DNA of 64,000 nt from the NCBI GenBank assembly GCA_019916065.1, contig CM034244.1, positions 36,522,877 through 36,586,876 on the forward strand, in the 5' to 3' direction. Position 1 is the stretch's first letter. Every line of letters starts with the position of its first letter. The notes below the pieces were generated by a model, which saw only the letters and a list, made by a program, of their open reading frames with translations, had not been told where the DNA came from and made no database searches. Shown in pieces: positions 16,101-28,209 of this stretch. Both the position numbers and the translations under genes were made by a program. The stretch comes from Vitellaria paradoxa. Its lineage: Eukaryota > Streptophyta > Magnoliopsida > Ericales > Sapotaceae.

Positions 16101-19100
16101 CTCCAAATGCTCAAAGAATTCTCAAAAACATGACCTTCACTGAATTAAAAGCAATCAATGGATTTACAAGGACTTTACAGAGAACTCCTTAACCTAACAG
16201 GATTTTAAAATTCTATTTGGAGACTGACATTTTGAGTTCCAAAACCAAATAAGACCCATGTGCATAATTTGACTTGTAGAAAACCCTCGGCCCCAACCAA
16301 GCGCCTCCCCCCCTCCCCCCCAAAAAAAAATTCATGGAAATTATAGAACGTATCCAACTATCCCTACCTAGGAAAAAGATGAAGACCTACAAAAGTTTTT
16401 TTTTTTTTTGGTAATTGAAGACCTACAAAAGTTAAGCATATTTATATTAACCAAAATAACTAGTCAAAAAATAGAGAGACACATTTAAACTAAACTCAAT
16501 TGCATATTATCCCAAATGGTCGTGTGTAGCTTTGGCTTCAAACCAAGTGATTTCCAAAATGTATTGTTTCCTTAGTTTCAGTTCTTTCTTGAATATTTAT
16601 GGTTTGCACTTTTTTTTATAGGCATGAAGGGTGTATGGGTAATTTCTTGCTTTGTTATCACTAGATGCCATCTATTGTGAAATTTTATTATTTATCCAAA
16701 CAAATATTATGGTCTAAAACAAAGGTAAGCCCAGCGGATGACATCTAGTTTAGTCTTGACACAGAAAATGGAGACCAAGATTCAACAGTGTTGGATCCAT
16801 ATGATCAAGTAAGAATATTTAATCATATGAATCAAGTCCAATATGAAGTTGACAAACCTGTAAACACTCATTCAACGCATCCAACATGCTTGCACATATC
16901 TCTATATCAGGCTCCTGGAATACAAAGGCAATTAAAGTACTTCAGTTCCCAAACGAGAACAATATTGTCGTAAGAATTACATCAGCACATCATGTAGAGT
17001 TAAGCAACAACAAACAGCTACAACCTTGTGCAAAGCTTCCACCAAAGCTGGAAATATGTAGTCTGATAGCTGCTTAATATATGACTCATTACGACCTTGA
17101 GCAAGCCCTTTTTCTACAGCTAATTTTGCTGAACGCAACAACTCCGGCATGGCTGAAAACACAATAGGTGGCCTCAAGGTGTTTGGCATACCTAAAATAT
17201 TATTGGAAAACAAGGGGAAAATAGTGGAAACTATAACCAAGTGACGAGGATATACCTGAAACAGCTGCTTTCCTTACTTCTTCATGGAAATAAAATTTCA
17301 AAAGTGGAACTAAAGTTGGGGCAACCTGTCAAATAGAATTTGGTTAATGTCACCTCTAATTAAAAAGCCAGAAAAAGAAAGAAAAAATAATGGTACAACA
17401 ACATCAACCTGATCAATCCAAGGATAGAAACCTTCCTTCAACTCATCAGCATAGCAACATAGCATGTTACAAGCTGTAGCTTTCTCCTCCAGGACACTAG
17501 TCTTGATTCCTATTCTTTTGTCCCCCAATGTGATGGTCTCCATACTGCAGTAGAAATACAGCACTTTTCAAACCCACAAATAGCTTCCAGCAACACAACC
17601 ACCACAACAACTTCAAATATACAGAATAATCTTTAGAGAGACCCTTATGTATTGCTAAGATCTCATCTATGATAGAAGAGAGAGAAAATCCCAATACTCT
17701 GGCCCACAGTGAGAAGATTTAGAGTTGATCTCATGGTGTCAGAGTCAAATCAAATACAATTAGGCCGACAGAAGAAACAACCTCACTTTTACTACTGCTG
17801 GAAGATTACAATAATAAAAAAGACAGAAATAAGTAAATCCCATCAAACTCCTAGGTCAAGTGTTATTACAAAAAGATTCTTCTGTTTAGCTCTTATGTTT
17901 CCACATCAACCAATTTGAGGGTATTGTGAATGGGTAACTCCTGTTATATGTTCTTCAAACTTATTATAGGTGTTTCCTATTTTAACTAAGAAAACTTATT
18001 TTAGTTAGGAGCTATGAAGCACGGATACTTCAAATTAGGCGCCGCACTCGTATCGGATACTTCAGGGATACGGATACGGCTAGGATACGGCCGGATACGT
18101 ATCAGATACGCCACGTGGCGTATCCTATTTTTTTATTTAAAATTTTGCACAGGATACGGCTAGGATACGGCTGGGATACGGCCGGGATACGGGAAAGATA
18201 CTTCCAGGATACGGTGGGGGTCCAAATGTAATATTTTAAACCTTTTTTGGAGTACAATTGATATGATAAAATTTTAGTAGGGGCCCAAATTATAATTAAC
18301 TAAAATAGATTGATATGATTGAAGTTTGATCTAACTAAAATTTAGGAAATGAAAAAACTATTGTTATTTTGGGATGTATGATATTGTATTTGATACTTTT
18401 TGTTATATTTGTGTTTTGTGTATGAATGATGTTGGTAGTTTTGAGTATGAATGATGTTAATTTATGGATTGAATAGTATTTTTCAAGCTATATAATTGTT
18501 ATTTATAAAATGTTTAGTAGTATATACATGCTATCTTCAAAATTATTTTAAATAAAATATATATTTTATTTTATTTTTTTGCCGTATCTTTGCCGTACCC
18601 GTATCCTCATTTTTTGAAAATTGCCGTATCCCGTATCTGTACCCGTACCCGTACCCACTCCCGTATCCGTATCCGTGCTTCATAGGTTAGGAGGTTCCCA
18701 TTCCAATTAAGAGATAGTATTACAAGTTCGAAGGAAGTAGGTTTTCTTTGTTACTATAAAAAGTCAAGTAATCTCATTTAGTTCATTCAAAATAATATTT
18801 GAACATATGTAGTTCAGTTTATCGCGTGATGAATAATTTATCCCTTCGTTATCGAGAATGATATACGCCAGCATACAACATACACCGTTATTATCATCTC
18901 ACGTAAAAACTTAAATTGTTATGGAGAGAGAGAACATTGTTATTAATGTGGGACTTATTTTCTTCCAACACACCCCTTCAAGTGTGACAAGACTGATTTT
19001 TTTAACAGGCGTGAGACTATTGATTTTTCGGGTTAGCAGTGAGCTCTGAACTCAAGAAGTTTGCGTACTCTAGTACGATGTTAAACAGTTAACCACCATC

Positions 19101-22100
19101 TCATTTAAAAGGTTAAGTTATTAGAGTGGGGGGCAACTTTATTATTTATATTGAATAATTTTCTCTCAACAACTTCAACTATGAAAACAACGCAGCTGAC
19201 TGGAAGTTATATTGAAAAGTTCTCCAGTATTTATGAAATCTTACTAGCAAAGCCTAACATATAAAATGAACTTCAGGAAGGACAAACCTTTCATCATCTG
19301 ATTCGTCAATTTCATCCTCAGAGTCTGCAGACGTAATGATTACATCAGGCTTGAGTTGAGCAGACTGAAGCAATGGGGGCATGACAACACTCATGTAAGG
19401 TAGGAAATCCTGTCCCAAGCATTTGCAGAGTCTGGCCCATGCCTGGAACATAATGAAAATTTATCATACGAAGAGGGTCGGGCACAAAAAATAAAAAAAC
19501 AGTAAAAATTAATGTTTCTGCCAGCTTTTAATTCATGTGAACACATACTTGTAGCATGTAACTTGTAGTAGGGTCGTCCGTTTCCATTTGAGATGTTTGC
19601 AACGACATGAGGACTTCCATAACCTTGCGCCAAAAAAAAAAAAAAAAAGTCGTGTCAATATTAGCGGAATTAAGGTACCATTACTAAGCCAAAACACATG
19701 GTTTGTGAGAAAATAACCTCAGTTAATGCACAAACCAGGGTCTACGAGTAACAAAGTCGAGAAAAGAAAAGAGAAAAGAGGCTTAATGAAATAAAAAGTC
19801 ATGCTCGTCTAGAAAATAACCAGAAATCAAACCCATGAAAGTTAACTAATTTCATGCATGCACACACAAATGCAGATGCCAGCCAATTCCAAGCCCCAAG
19901 TTGACTTGAGACGCAGCGAAAGCTTCCTTTTTTTTAATTGTTTCCTCTCAACAGGAGGTGAAGAGAACCTCTTTTTTATGAGTAATGGGGAAAGAGAACT
20001 GATAACACGTACAATTTACCTGCTTAGCATCATCCCTGAACTTCTCCTTCCCGACAGCCATTCCAACCAAACTAATGCACTCCATAGCTTTGGCACGAAG
20101 CATGCGGTTTTTCTTATCAGTTGCATGCACCAATATAGCCTTCAAGTATGGCATAACTGCATCATAGTATTTCTGGAAGTGCTCCTATTGATCCAGAAGA
20201 AGTTAGAATGACTCGTTCACAACAAAGCCAGATTACAGACAATGGAAGAATCAGCAAATACCTGAGACGAATCAGCAACTGATGCTAAAGCCGTCAAGGC
20301 CCCCTCTTGCACCATTTGTTTGCCATTCTGAATTAAAAACAATAGTTAGGACTCAACCGGGGAAAAAAAAAAAAAAAACAACTGAGAACATCATTCTTTC
20401 ATTTATGAGTTAAAAATATAGCTGTAAGTCATCTGGTGTTATACCTGTAATAGCACAAGAAGTTTGCTCACTATGCCATCCAAGTAGGGTGTTAAAATGT
20501 CTGGAGTGCAGTTTTCACTAAAATTGAGCACCGCTGAAGCAGCATGAGCCTATGAAAAGGCAACCAGAGAAAGAAAACCAATAAACACAAACATTTTTCT
20601 CAAACTGCAACAGTCTAACATAATGATGGGCACTGAGAGGTTCCCATAACCAATTACAAAATAAACGCAAGGGAGGAAAACAAATAACAAGTACATATGA
20701 AAATACTAGTATTCAATACGATCGAATATAGCATAGATACCACAAAAGGCAGCAATTAGAAAGCCTCATTTCTTTTATAAATGCAATTGCAAGACACTAC
20801 ACATTGCAGGCTATTTGACAATTTAAAGATAAAAAGGCAAAGAAAGTATAATAATTCAGTGTTCTATTCAAATTCCTAGTCCTACGTAACTATGATAATC
20901 AAGATGTGTCCACTGCATCCCAAAACAGTTAAAAATCAGCTTCCAAATCTCTCTTGTCCAGGCACACTGAATAAACAGGTGACTGATTTACTTGGCCTCC
21001 CTTTTGCACAAGCAATATCCGTTGATCGAGGTCATCGCTCTTTTAATGAGGTTTTCCATCCTATTATGGCAAAAAATACCATTATACCCTTTAAACTTTA
21101 TTTTTGTCAGAGACATTTGGGGAAATAATGAAGCATACCAGGGATAAGAGAGAGAAAACACAATTTAAGACCCTTTTACACCCACTACACCCTTATTTAG
21201 AAGTGAAAGAAAACTCGGTTGATGGAGGTGAATGGATCACCTTGATAAATTACTTAAAGATAAATAAAACTATTTATTTCAATTCAGACACCTAAGGTAA
21301 ATGGTATCCGTCTTTACAAGAGAAGAGTATTGAATGAAATATAATTTTACAGTGAAATTTGTTTGATATGGACTTCAGAACAGTTGTAAATTTTATGCAT
21401 ATCTTGCATACTATCAAAGTAGGCAAAGATGAGGACATAGTTAAATGAATTTTCAAAAGCAAGGTTGTTTGAGGTGAAATTCTACTATAAATTTTAGTTG
21501 GCCGAAGGGAGGTCAATTTCCCGTGGAATAAAATTTGGAGGATGGGAGTTACTCCAAAGGTAACTTTTTTGGTAAAGATCGTGGCCTAAAGAATCCTAAC
21601 AATTGATAACTCAATTTGAGAAGGCATGTGTTAGTTAATTGGTGTTACCTATGCAAAAGAGATAGGAAAATCCATTGATCACATTTTTATTCACTGTTCT
21701 TTAGATCAAGAGTTGTAGAATTTTCTTTTACAAGCTTTGGTATTTCCTAAGAAAACTAGGAAGTTGTTTGACTCTTAGTGGGGTTTTCAGTTGTGTGCCT
21801 GAAAAAACAAGGATTGTAGAGTTACTCCATTTTGTTGACTAATTTGGAAGGAACGAAGTAGGAGTACGTTTCAAGGAAGTGAGATCCCCTTACATAGATT
21901 GAAGAGTGTTCTTTTGGCTACCTTGTATAGTTGGTTATTGGGGGTAGAGAACTTAATTTGAATAATTTTTTGGATTTTGTTGACAATGTGATATTATGGG
22001 AGTATGGTAGAAATTTTTGTATCGATTGGCATTTTCTTAATGCCACTTTATGAATAAAATTGTTTTTTACTAGGCAAAAAAGAAAAAAAAATTCTTAGGA

Positions 22101-25100
22101 TGAGCTGAAACTAATGTATCATGGTTTATTTATGCAAAGGACTGGCTCCTAATTTCAAAGTAAAGGCTTTGTTGCGGTCCACAAAGTCCATTCGGCTCAC
22201 TTTTGCAACCCCAAGGGATTGCTGGTGGTTATGCGTAGCAGAGGTGAGCAGCGGAGTGGCATAAGCAAGGGCCACGAATGCTTGCAGAATAAATAATGGA
22301 AAGGGAGGGAAAAGAAGAGCAAGCAACTATGCACCATAACTGTAGCAGAAAGAAATTAAAGGTTTTGAGAGTAAAAAATATATTTTCAGATGTTTATTTT
22401 GGTGGAAATGCATTCTTACCTGCTGTGTCGAGCAGGTATAATTCAGTTTCCATTAATTCTAGCAGTTTCTGTCAAATTTGTAAAATAATGTTTATACATG
22501 AGATGTACTTTTATATGAAGAATAATATTTATATATGGTTATTTTAGAATTTTTCAAGCATAAATATGTAAGAAGAAAGTAATGATACGGTATTGATAAA
22601 AGCAAAATGATTTTCTTGTTTAGGCCACAACCTGCTTGGCATTGAGAGAGGAAAGAATCAACTTCTTCAGCAAATTCTAACACCCATTGTTCAGTACATG
22701 GTGGTGAACACATGCTCTAGAACGAAATGCCTTAATCAGGAGATGATTATAATTATTTTTTTTTGGGGGGGGGGGGGAGAGATTTTAGGGGAAAAAGGGA
22801 GCTGGTCTTCGAGAAAGGTCAGAAATTCATAGGGAATGTGCCCATGGAAGAGCATTAGAAAACTGATGGGTAGGGTTCTCCAAGTATAAAAGCTTTGTAG
22901 TAGGGCACAGGCCATATAGTATAGACTATAGAGTGCATTTGGTATGCCACGTGCATTAAGGGAGCTCCCCTTTACATGTTGAAATAGCCTACAGATGAAA
23001 CTCTGCTCTACAGGCACGCACTAGTTAGATTATGTTACAAATAACCTTGCCTTCCCAAACAGCTTTTTCTTGCTATTCCTTCAATTTGTGCCACTTCACC
23101 CAAATGCATTCATTTCCAGGTCCATGTTAGCTTGTTATACAGCTCATCACATCAGCGTTTTCACCTTTAACTGCAAACTTGTTGATTCTTACAACCCAAC
23201 ATTATATACCATACATCACAAAAGTGCTATTTGACTATTGCTTCAAACTAATTGGAATCTACAATCATACAACACTCATGACGCACTTGTGCATGATGCT
23301 AATAAACTGGTTGCACATGCAAATTTGCTACTAAAATAGATTACACTTCGTATTCAATTCGAGGGGACAAAAGGCTTGCATAAGAAGTTATATAATCTAT
23401 TTGTATAAAGTGCATCCAAAAGCTTTGGTATTAATTCTTGGAAACAACAAGGACAAGCCAAAAGTAAAAGCAAGTTTTGGTATTAATTCTTAGAAACAAC
23501 AAAAGCAAGCCAAAAGTAAAAGCTGAATATCTAAAAAGGACCCAGCACATAGTCAAACCAGCTTTTATCATTCAATTGACAGATGCAGGAACAAGGACCA
23601 GTAAAATTCATATATAGCACCTAAATGTACAATTTTCAAAGAACAAACCTGCACACGGGGATTTTGGAAATCATCCATAGCTGCAGCTAAAGCTGGTAGC
23701 ACCCGTTGATGGTACTGCACTTGCAAATCTGGACCCAAATCTGTAGACAACTGCCCAATTGCATTAATAGCCGCCCATCGCACTCGAGGGTGATGATCTT
23801 CAAATGAATTCAAAACCATGTTCACAACTTGCTCCAAATTTTTAATCATCACCTGCAAAGATGAAGGAATATAGAAAACACAATGAAATGGGGGAAATTG
23901 CTTTCTAATGATCTTTAAAATAAAAATGCAAAAGTGAACTAATGAAAATTTCATAAATTATTTTATTGCTTCATGACAAAGATAAACATATCCATAACAG
24001 GCTGTAAATAGTACAAATAACCAATGTATATATATATTATTGCATACATACAAGTACTTGAATCACCACGTAAAAATTACAATAAAAGAAATGTAAATTA
24101 AGGAAAAACGATAGCTTTAATACCTTTGAGCATCCCTCGGCGATCTGGGCAAGTGCTATCAATGCAGCATGGTGCTTCTGCCACTCGGGAGCGGCCAAAA
24201 ATGAAGGCAATTGCTCCGATGCCACTGGAACAATTGTATTTCCACCCAATGCAATGGATAAACGATCCAAACATTCCTGCCCAACACTATAGTTACTGGT
24301 CTCCCCTGCATCCTCATCCTCGGTCTCGGCACGTGCCAGGTAGGATCATCCTCAATATCCAACAACATCTTCATCAATATCATAAACAATCTACTGATAA
24401 ATTGGGGCAACTTCCTCATCATGCCAGGCGCCCTTTCTCTCGCCTCTGCAAGTGTGATCACGAATTCGATTGCAAGGTGCCGAGTCCCCTCCTCTAGACT
24501 TTCCGCCTCTGCAATCTGTAACATAGACCCCACCACCTCCGCCAACTGCCTCCTCAAAAACCTTGGCTCTGTCCCCGCCAATTCAATCAACAATTCAAGC
24601 GCTTCTTGTGCTGTGGCCTCCTGCCCGCAATTCAACGCCTGTGTCAACGTCTGCATCATCGCAGGCAACAAATCCTGAAACCGGTCGCGGTCACTAGAGT
24701 TCGATAAGCACTGAATGAAGTTAATCACAGCACTGAGGGCCGCAATCTTCACATCGGAGTTGGACGAAGAAGTCAAACACTGCAAGAACACGGCGTGTAA
24801 ATGCTTTATGTGGGGAACCAGGATTTCGCCGATGTACTGCGACAACTGGGCAAAAATCAAGAACGCCGATTCCTGAAGTTTAGGCGAATCGGACGACACG
24901 CACTGGAACATGAACGGCAAGAGCTCCGGCCACCCGTTGTCGGGCAAAATCCCGGAAGCAAGCTCCGACACAGTGTCGCACAACTTCTTGATTATCGTCT
25001 TCGCTTCCTCCCGCTGGACGCAAGCGAGCAAAATCGATTTCAGCGAGGACTGAGTCGAAGGTGACAATCGAGGCCATAAATACGAGTCATCCCGAGTTAA

Positions 25101-25343
25101 CTGCTTTCTGAGTAGAATCGCGGACATGGCACGGGCCTCGACGTGGGGGGAGAACTGGAGGAGGTGGGCGAGTTTGAGAGCGAGCGAATTGGGATCAGTC
25201 TGCTTGCAGAGGTTGAAAATAAGCTCAGCCTGCGATCGCTGCTCGTTGGCCGACGACATAAGGTGAGAGATTAGGGTTTCGAACGGCGCCGTATCGGGGC
25301 CGAGAATCGCCGCGAGTTGGGCTTGTTGAAGTTGAGGATCCAT
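10130..25343 (-). CDS. KETCH1: Importin beta-3 / KETCH1 (EMB2734, IPO5-like karyopherin), 20 coding exons, one apparent frameshift
   Basis: This is a HEAT-repeat nuclear import receptor. The Arabidopsis member is essential in embryos and carries the microRNA factor HYL1 and ribosomal proteins into the nucleus. Coding exons, in transcript order: 25343-24124, 23852-23649, 20549-20445, 20327-20262, 20184-20020, 19623-19549, 19442-19288, 17544-17409, 17325-17256, 17152-17025, 16914-16858, 15386-15201, 15079-14987, 14437-14352, 14269-14203, 14119-14053, 13971-13835, 11803-11712, 11606-11540 and 10294-10130 (stop TAG). Every junction keeps phase; the total is 1113 residues if one missing base is allowed, close to Arabidopsis. 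Exon 1 loses frame near 24333, after residue 337 (DDPTWH); the following codons resume the family sequence ([15 protein letters not shown]) one base off. Acidic loops occur at about 653-662 ([14 protein letters not shown]) and 834-856. Intron 18 is GC-AG. Introns 2, 7 and 17 carry transposons. Confidence 0.95.
11270..11400. repeat. Dispersed repeat, copy 1 (KETCH1 3' intron region)
   Basis: This lies in the last KETCH1 intron. It matches 15850-15970 over blocks such as CAACAAAATCTTAGTCC, CTAGTTG, TACATGAATTC and TTCCTCCATTCATTT. The two copies differ by many substitutions, so they are old. The motif resembles a repeat I have seen in many eudicot genomes, but I cannot name its class with confidence. 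Confidence 0.5.
11607..11711 (-). other. GC-AG intron 18 of KETCH1, open in frame
   Basis: The donor is GAGAG|GCAAGG and the acceptor CTACAG|GTCAGA. The GC donor is needed to join SMVE-R to [10 protein letters not shown] in frame, and no GT donor nearby works. The intron is 105 bp, exactly 35 codons, and has no in-frame stop, so a retained form would add 35 residues instead of truncating the protein. Confidence 0.8.
12988..13012. repeat. C12-A-G12 palindromic homopolymer
   Basis: Twelve C, one A and twelve G form a perfect inverted repeat within KETCH1 intron 17. It could form a GC hairpin or G-quadruplex, or be a collapsed or misread homopolymer pair. Confidence 0.85.
13196..13635. mobile_element. 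hAT-like non-autonomous element (GAAGCAC family), copy 1
   Basis: The left end (C)TAAGAAGCATGGACAC and right end GTGCTTCTTAG (reverse complement CTAAGAAGCAC) are inverted repeats. The flanks carry ATGCATAC at 13188-13195 and 13636-13643, an 8-bp target duplication typical of hAT elements. The interior has CGTGTCATGT repeats near both ends and no coding potential. It lies in KETCH1 intron 17 and shares its GAAGCA-plus-GATAC-type ends with the element at 18012. Confidence 0.75.
14780..14930. repeat. Imperfect tandem duplication, about 84 bp, in a KETCH1 intron
   Basis: GAATCTACGACTCCCAGCTTGCACTAGA is repeated about 84 bp later as GAATCTATGACGCTCAGGTTGCACTAGA, each followed by CTCACAA and CCAAGGCCCAC. 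It lies between exons 13 and 14. Confidence 0.7.
15850..15970. repeat. Dispersed repeat, copy 2 (KETCH1 intron 11)
   Basis: This is the partner of 11270-11400: CAACAAAACCTTAGTCC, CTAGTTGAG, TACATGAATCC and TTCCTCCATTCATTTCTGTCATG appear in the same order and orientation. No open frame. Confidence 0.5.
18012..18685. mobile_element. hAT-like non-autonomous element (GAAGCAC family), copy 2
   Basis: The 674-bp element starts CTATGAAGCACGGATAC and ends GTATCCGTGCTTCATAG, a perfect inverted repeat of at least 17 bp. GTTAGGAG occurs exactly on both sides (18004-18011 and 18686-18693). Both subterminal regions are packed with the same octamer, GGATACGG on the left and CCGTATCC on the right, in roughly ten near-copies, as expected for transposase-binding repeats. 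The middle is AT-rich and non-coding. It lies in KETCH1 intron 7. Confidence 0.9.
21380..22091 (+). pseudogene. LINE (L1-type) 3' fragment with poly-A tail, in KETCH1 intron 2
   Basis: A broken translation reads [17 protein letters not shown], then IDHIFIHCS, then [25 protein letters not shown] and similar. These are the zinc-binding region after plant LINE reverse transcriptases (PWK.IWK...PPKV.FF; IDHL..HC; WxERN.R.F). Several stops and a frameshift break it. It ends in a short AATAAAAT-type tail and an A-rich run at 22074-22091. It is inserted opposite to KETCH1 transcription. Confidence 0.8.
23419..23523. repeat. Tandem duplication, 53-bp unit
   Basis: Two adjacent copies of a 53-bp unit (starting AAGCTTTGGTATTAATTC and AAGTTTTGGTATTAATTC) differ at only a few sites. 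They lie just upstream of KETCH1 exon 2, on its 3' side. Confidence 0.85.
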
Positions 25344-25352
25344 TGGAGCTAA

Positions 25353-25360
25353 TTAGGGTT
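25353..25360 (-). promoter_or_regulatory. Telo-box (AACCCTAA) in the KETCH1 5' leader
   Basis: On the minus strand AAAACCCTAATTAG lies about 10-20 bp before the ATG. Telo-boxes are common near start sites of plant ribosomal-protein and translation genes. A TATTTATA-type AT-rich core is further upstream, near 25430-25445. The match to KETCH1's reported cargo is suggestive only. Confidence 0.45.
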
Positions 25361-25479
25361 TTGGATCGACGATCGACGACGGTGGTGGCAGCGGCGGAGG
25401 AGCTCGTGGTGTCACTGCCTCTCTCTATCCCTATAAATAAATACGTATCACTTTCTCGGAAACCAAGCGGAAAAGAGTG

Positions 25480-28200
25480 ATACACAGTAGAGGGGGCCTT
25501 TCGTTAAGGGCGTGTTTGGGATTATCGAAAGGTGAGATTATTCGTCGTGGGGCTAATTAATTGGGGCACAAAAATGGATGATTAGCTGTGATTTGGTTGT
25601 CTGCCTTGCATTAATAATTGCCTCTTTTAATTTGGAGGGAAAATAGAAAAATAAATGATTGTTGGGACCGGTCAACTCCGCTTTTGCCTGTTTGGTTCCA
25701 ACAATTACAGCATCCGTTTTCTTTCTATTACCAAGCTTGGGCACAATTTGTTGTTAGGGCGTGCAGGGTGGATCGGGACAAAGGCACTTTTTCAAATTTA
25801 GACGTCTGTATTTAAATTTCAACCGTCCAATCAATTTAAAACTGATTAAATTGATCTTATTCTTCAATTGAAAATATAATTTTTATTTTCTAAAAGATAA
25901 ACTTGTAAATATAACCTAAAAAGAAAACTTTAGTAATTAAGTTTTAAATAAGGAGATAGAAAAGTTAAAAGTAAGGGTGTGTTTGAAGTGAAATAAAGTA
26001 AGATAAAATAAGATAAGTTGTTAATTCATAATTCGTGTAATGAGATAAAAAAATAAATAACTTTTAGATATTTTTAGAGATTTTTAAAATTTTCTTAACT
26101 TTACAATAAACCAAAAGGAGCCCAAATAAGGAGAGGGAGAAAAGTTAATATCGCAACAGAAAATAATCCGAGGAATATAAAGAGTCAATTCAATCTTGAC
26201 CTCTTACTTTAAGTTAATTTTGAATGAATTATTGAAGAAGATCAAATGAAAATATGTGAATCAATTGCAATTGATGAATTATCTTTCATGGATTATCTTT
26301 CCATTATAACTTTTTTTTCTCTTTATTTGGTTTTAACTTTTCTTTGTCCACGTTTAAAACTTAATTATTGATATTTTCTTTTTCTTAATTATATTTACTG
26401 GTTTACCTCCTTAAAAAGTAAAGAATTATATTTTAAATTGAATGGTCAAATCAACCTTAAATTGATTAAATGATTGAAATTCAAATTCAAGTATCTAAAT
26501 TTGGGTTCCAAGAGGCTGTAGTGCATAGATGGACAACTTAATTTGATTATAATGATCCAAACGTCCTAATTTAATTTAGTTAAAATTAATTTCAAAATAA
26601 AAGTAAAAGTTAAAAAAATTGATTAGATTATAATTAATGTAAAATATAAAACACCACGTCTCATTGAGATACAATTAAATCATCACCGTCTATCTATGCA
26701 CTGCAGCAATACCTCAGTCCCCTAAAACTCTTGAATTTGAAAAGTAACTTTAGGCCCCAGATTCGTTTAGACTATACCAAATTTCAATTTAACTTTATTT
26801 GGTTCAATTAATATATATATACAAGTTCAGTGTACCAATTTTAAGTTTACATTTATTCAATTTACCTTTATTATATGGTTTCAGGGGTTAGTGCAAAAAT
26901 ACATTGCAAGGACTGAAATGATTAATCAATGGTTATGAGTTAATTGCATGTTAATGAGATATGATTTTTTATATTTTTTCATTAATTGTATTCCAATCAT
27001 TTCTTTTTAACTTTTACTTTTATTTTAAAATTTATTTTAACTAAATTAAATAAGAACCATTAGATCATTTTAAAAACATTAAGACCATTGATTAATACAC
27101 TTAGCCTTTGCAGTGTATTTTCCCTAGAACCCTTATTATATATAAAATAAATTTATAAAAATAAAATTAAAAAATTAAAAACATCACCAAAATAAATTTA
27201 GAAATTAAACATTTATATAAATATAAATATCATATCATATTTAATATATATAAAGTAGGTATAAGAAATGTAACTGCACCATGTGACACTTAACTAGGTA
27301 CATTGTTGTGACACTTGACACTTAATCATATTTATTTTATAAATCTATTATATAAGTCTATCACTCTAATTAACCACATAATTCTATTTATTTTATAAGT
27401 CTTTCATATAACATGTGTACTTAATTATAATTATCCTAAACAATTTTACTTATATAAATCTACTATTCTAATTAACTAAAAAATTCATTTATTTTACAAG
27501 TCTTTGATACAAAAAAGTCTGTTTTATTTTTCATTCAAAATAATTTAATGATTTTATTTATTATACTAGTCTTTCATTTATGTAATTAAAATATTATTGT
27601 ATATGTTTTAATATAATTATTAATAATTGATTTTAAAATAGTTTTGAGAATCAATAATTTAATTAGTTAGTAAAATTTAATTATATAGACTCAATTATTA
27701 AAATTATTTATTTTAATGAATAATTGATAATAATGAAATTGAATTATACTTATCACTCAATATTTGACTTCTAATTGATTAAAGTTTTTTATAGTTCAAT
27801 ATTTTATCACTTAATATTTAAATAGTTTAAATAGTATAATTATCTAAATTTAATTTTACTCATCACTTAATATTATAATTTAAAAAATAATATTTTTTAT
27901 TAAAATTGGAACATGTATATTTTAAAATATTTAATTTTATTAATCATTATTTTCATTTAATATTATAATTTTTATGTAAATTAAATCTTAATATTTTTGA
28001 ATCTCACCTAAGTTGATTATTATGTATATCTTAATTAAGATTTTCATAGATTAAAATTTTTATCTAAATTGAATTCTTCATAGGTTTTTTGAAGTTGGTT
28101 GCTATTAAAATAATAATATTTATTAGAATATTATTTAAGTTCATATTATAAAAAATTTTAAATTTTAAAATATTATAATAATAAAATAATAATAATATAA
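25480..28200. other. AT-rich intergenic region left of the copia remnant
   Basis: No gene seen. 25980-26115 resembles the MITE family (GGGTGTGTTTGAAG, GAGATAAAAAAAT, TTTTTAGAGATTTTTAAAA). 26500-27137 is an inverted-repeat element related to the 30.7-31.6 kb array. 27150-28200 is very AT-rich with no recognisable content. Confidence 0.6.
26500..27137. mobile_element. Decayed inverted-repeat element related to the 30.7 kb array
   Basis: The left edge GGGTTCCAAGAGGCTGTAGTGCA and the reverse complement of the right edge, GGGTTCTAGGG...CACTGCA, pair loosely. Next to them are inverted arms: TTAGTTAAAATTAATTTCAAAATAAAAG at 26575 and TTTTATTTTAAAATTTATTTTAACTAAA near 27020. The same arm sequence makes up the units at 30.7-31.6 kb. 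Confidence 0.5.
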
Positions 28201-28209
28201 ATTGATAGG

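Noticed and set aside
22126..22326. Minus-strand frame in KETCH1 intron 2
   Set aside because: Does not align with any importin segment and has no splice sites matching the gene's phase.
24126..25077. Several plus- and minus-strand open frames of 60-120 codons across KETCH1 exon 1
   Set aside because: They are antisense or out-of-frame shadows of the conserved exon, with no family match of their own.
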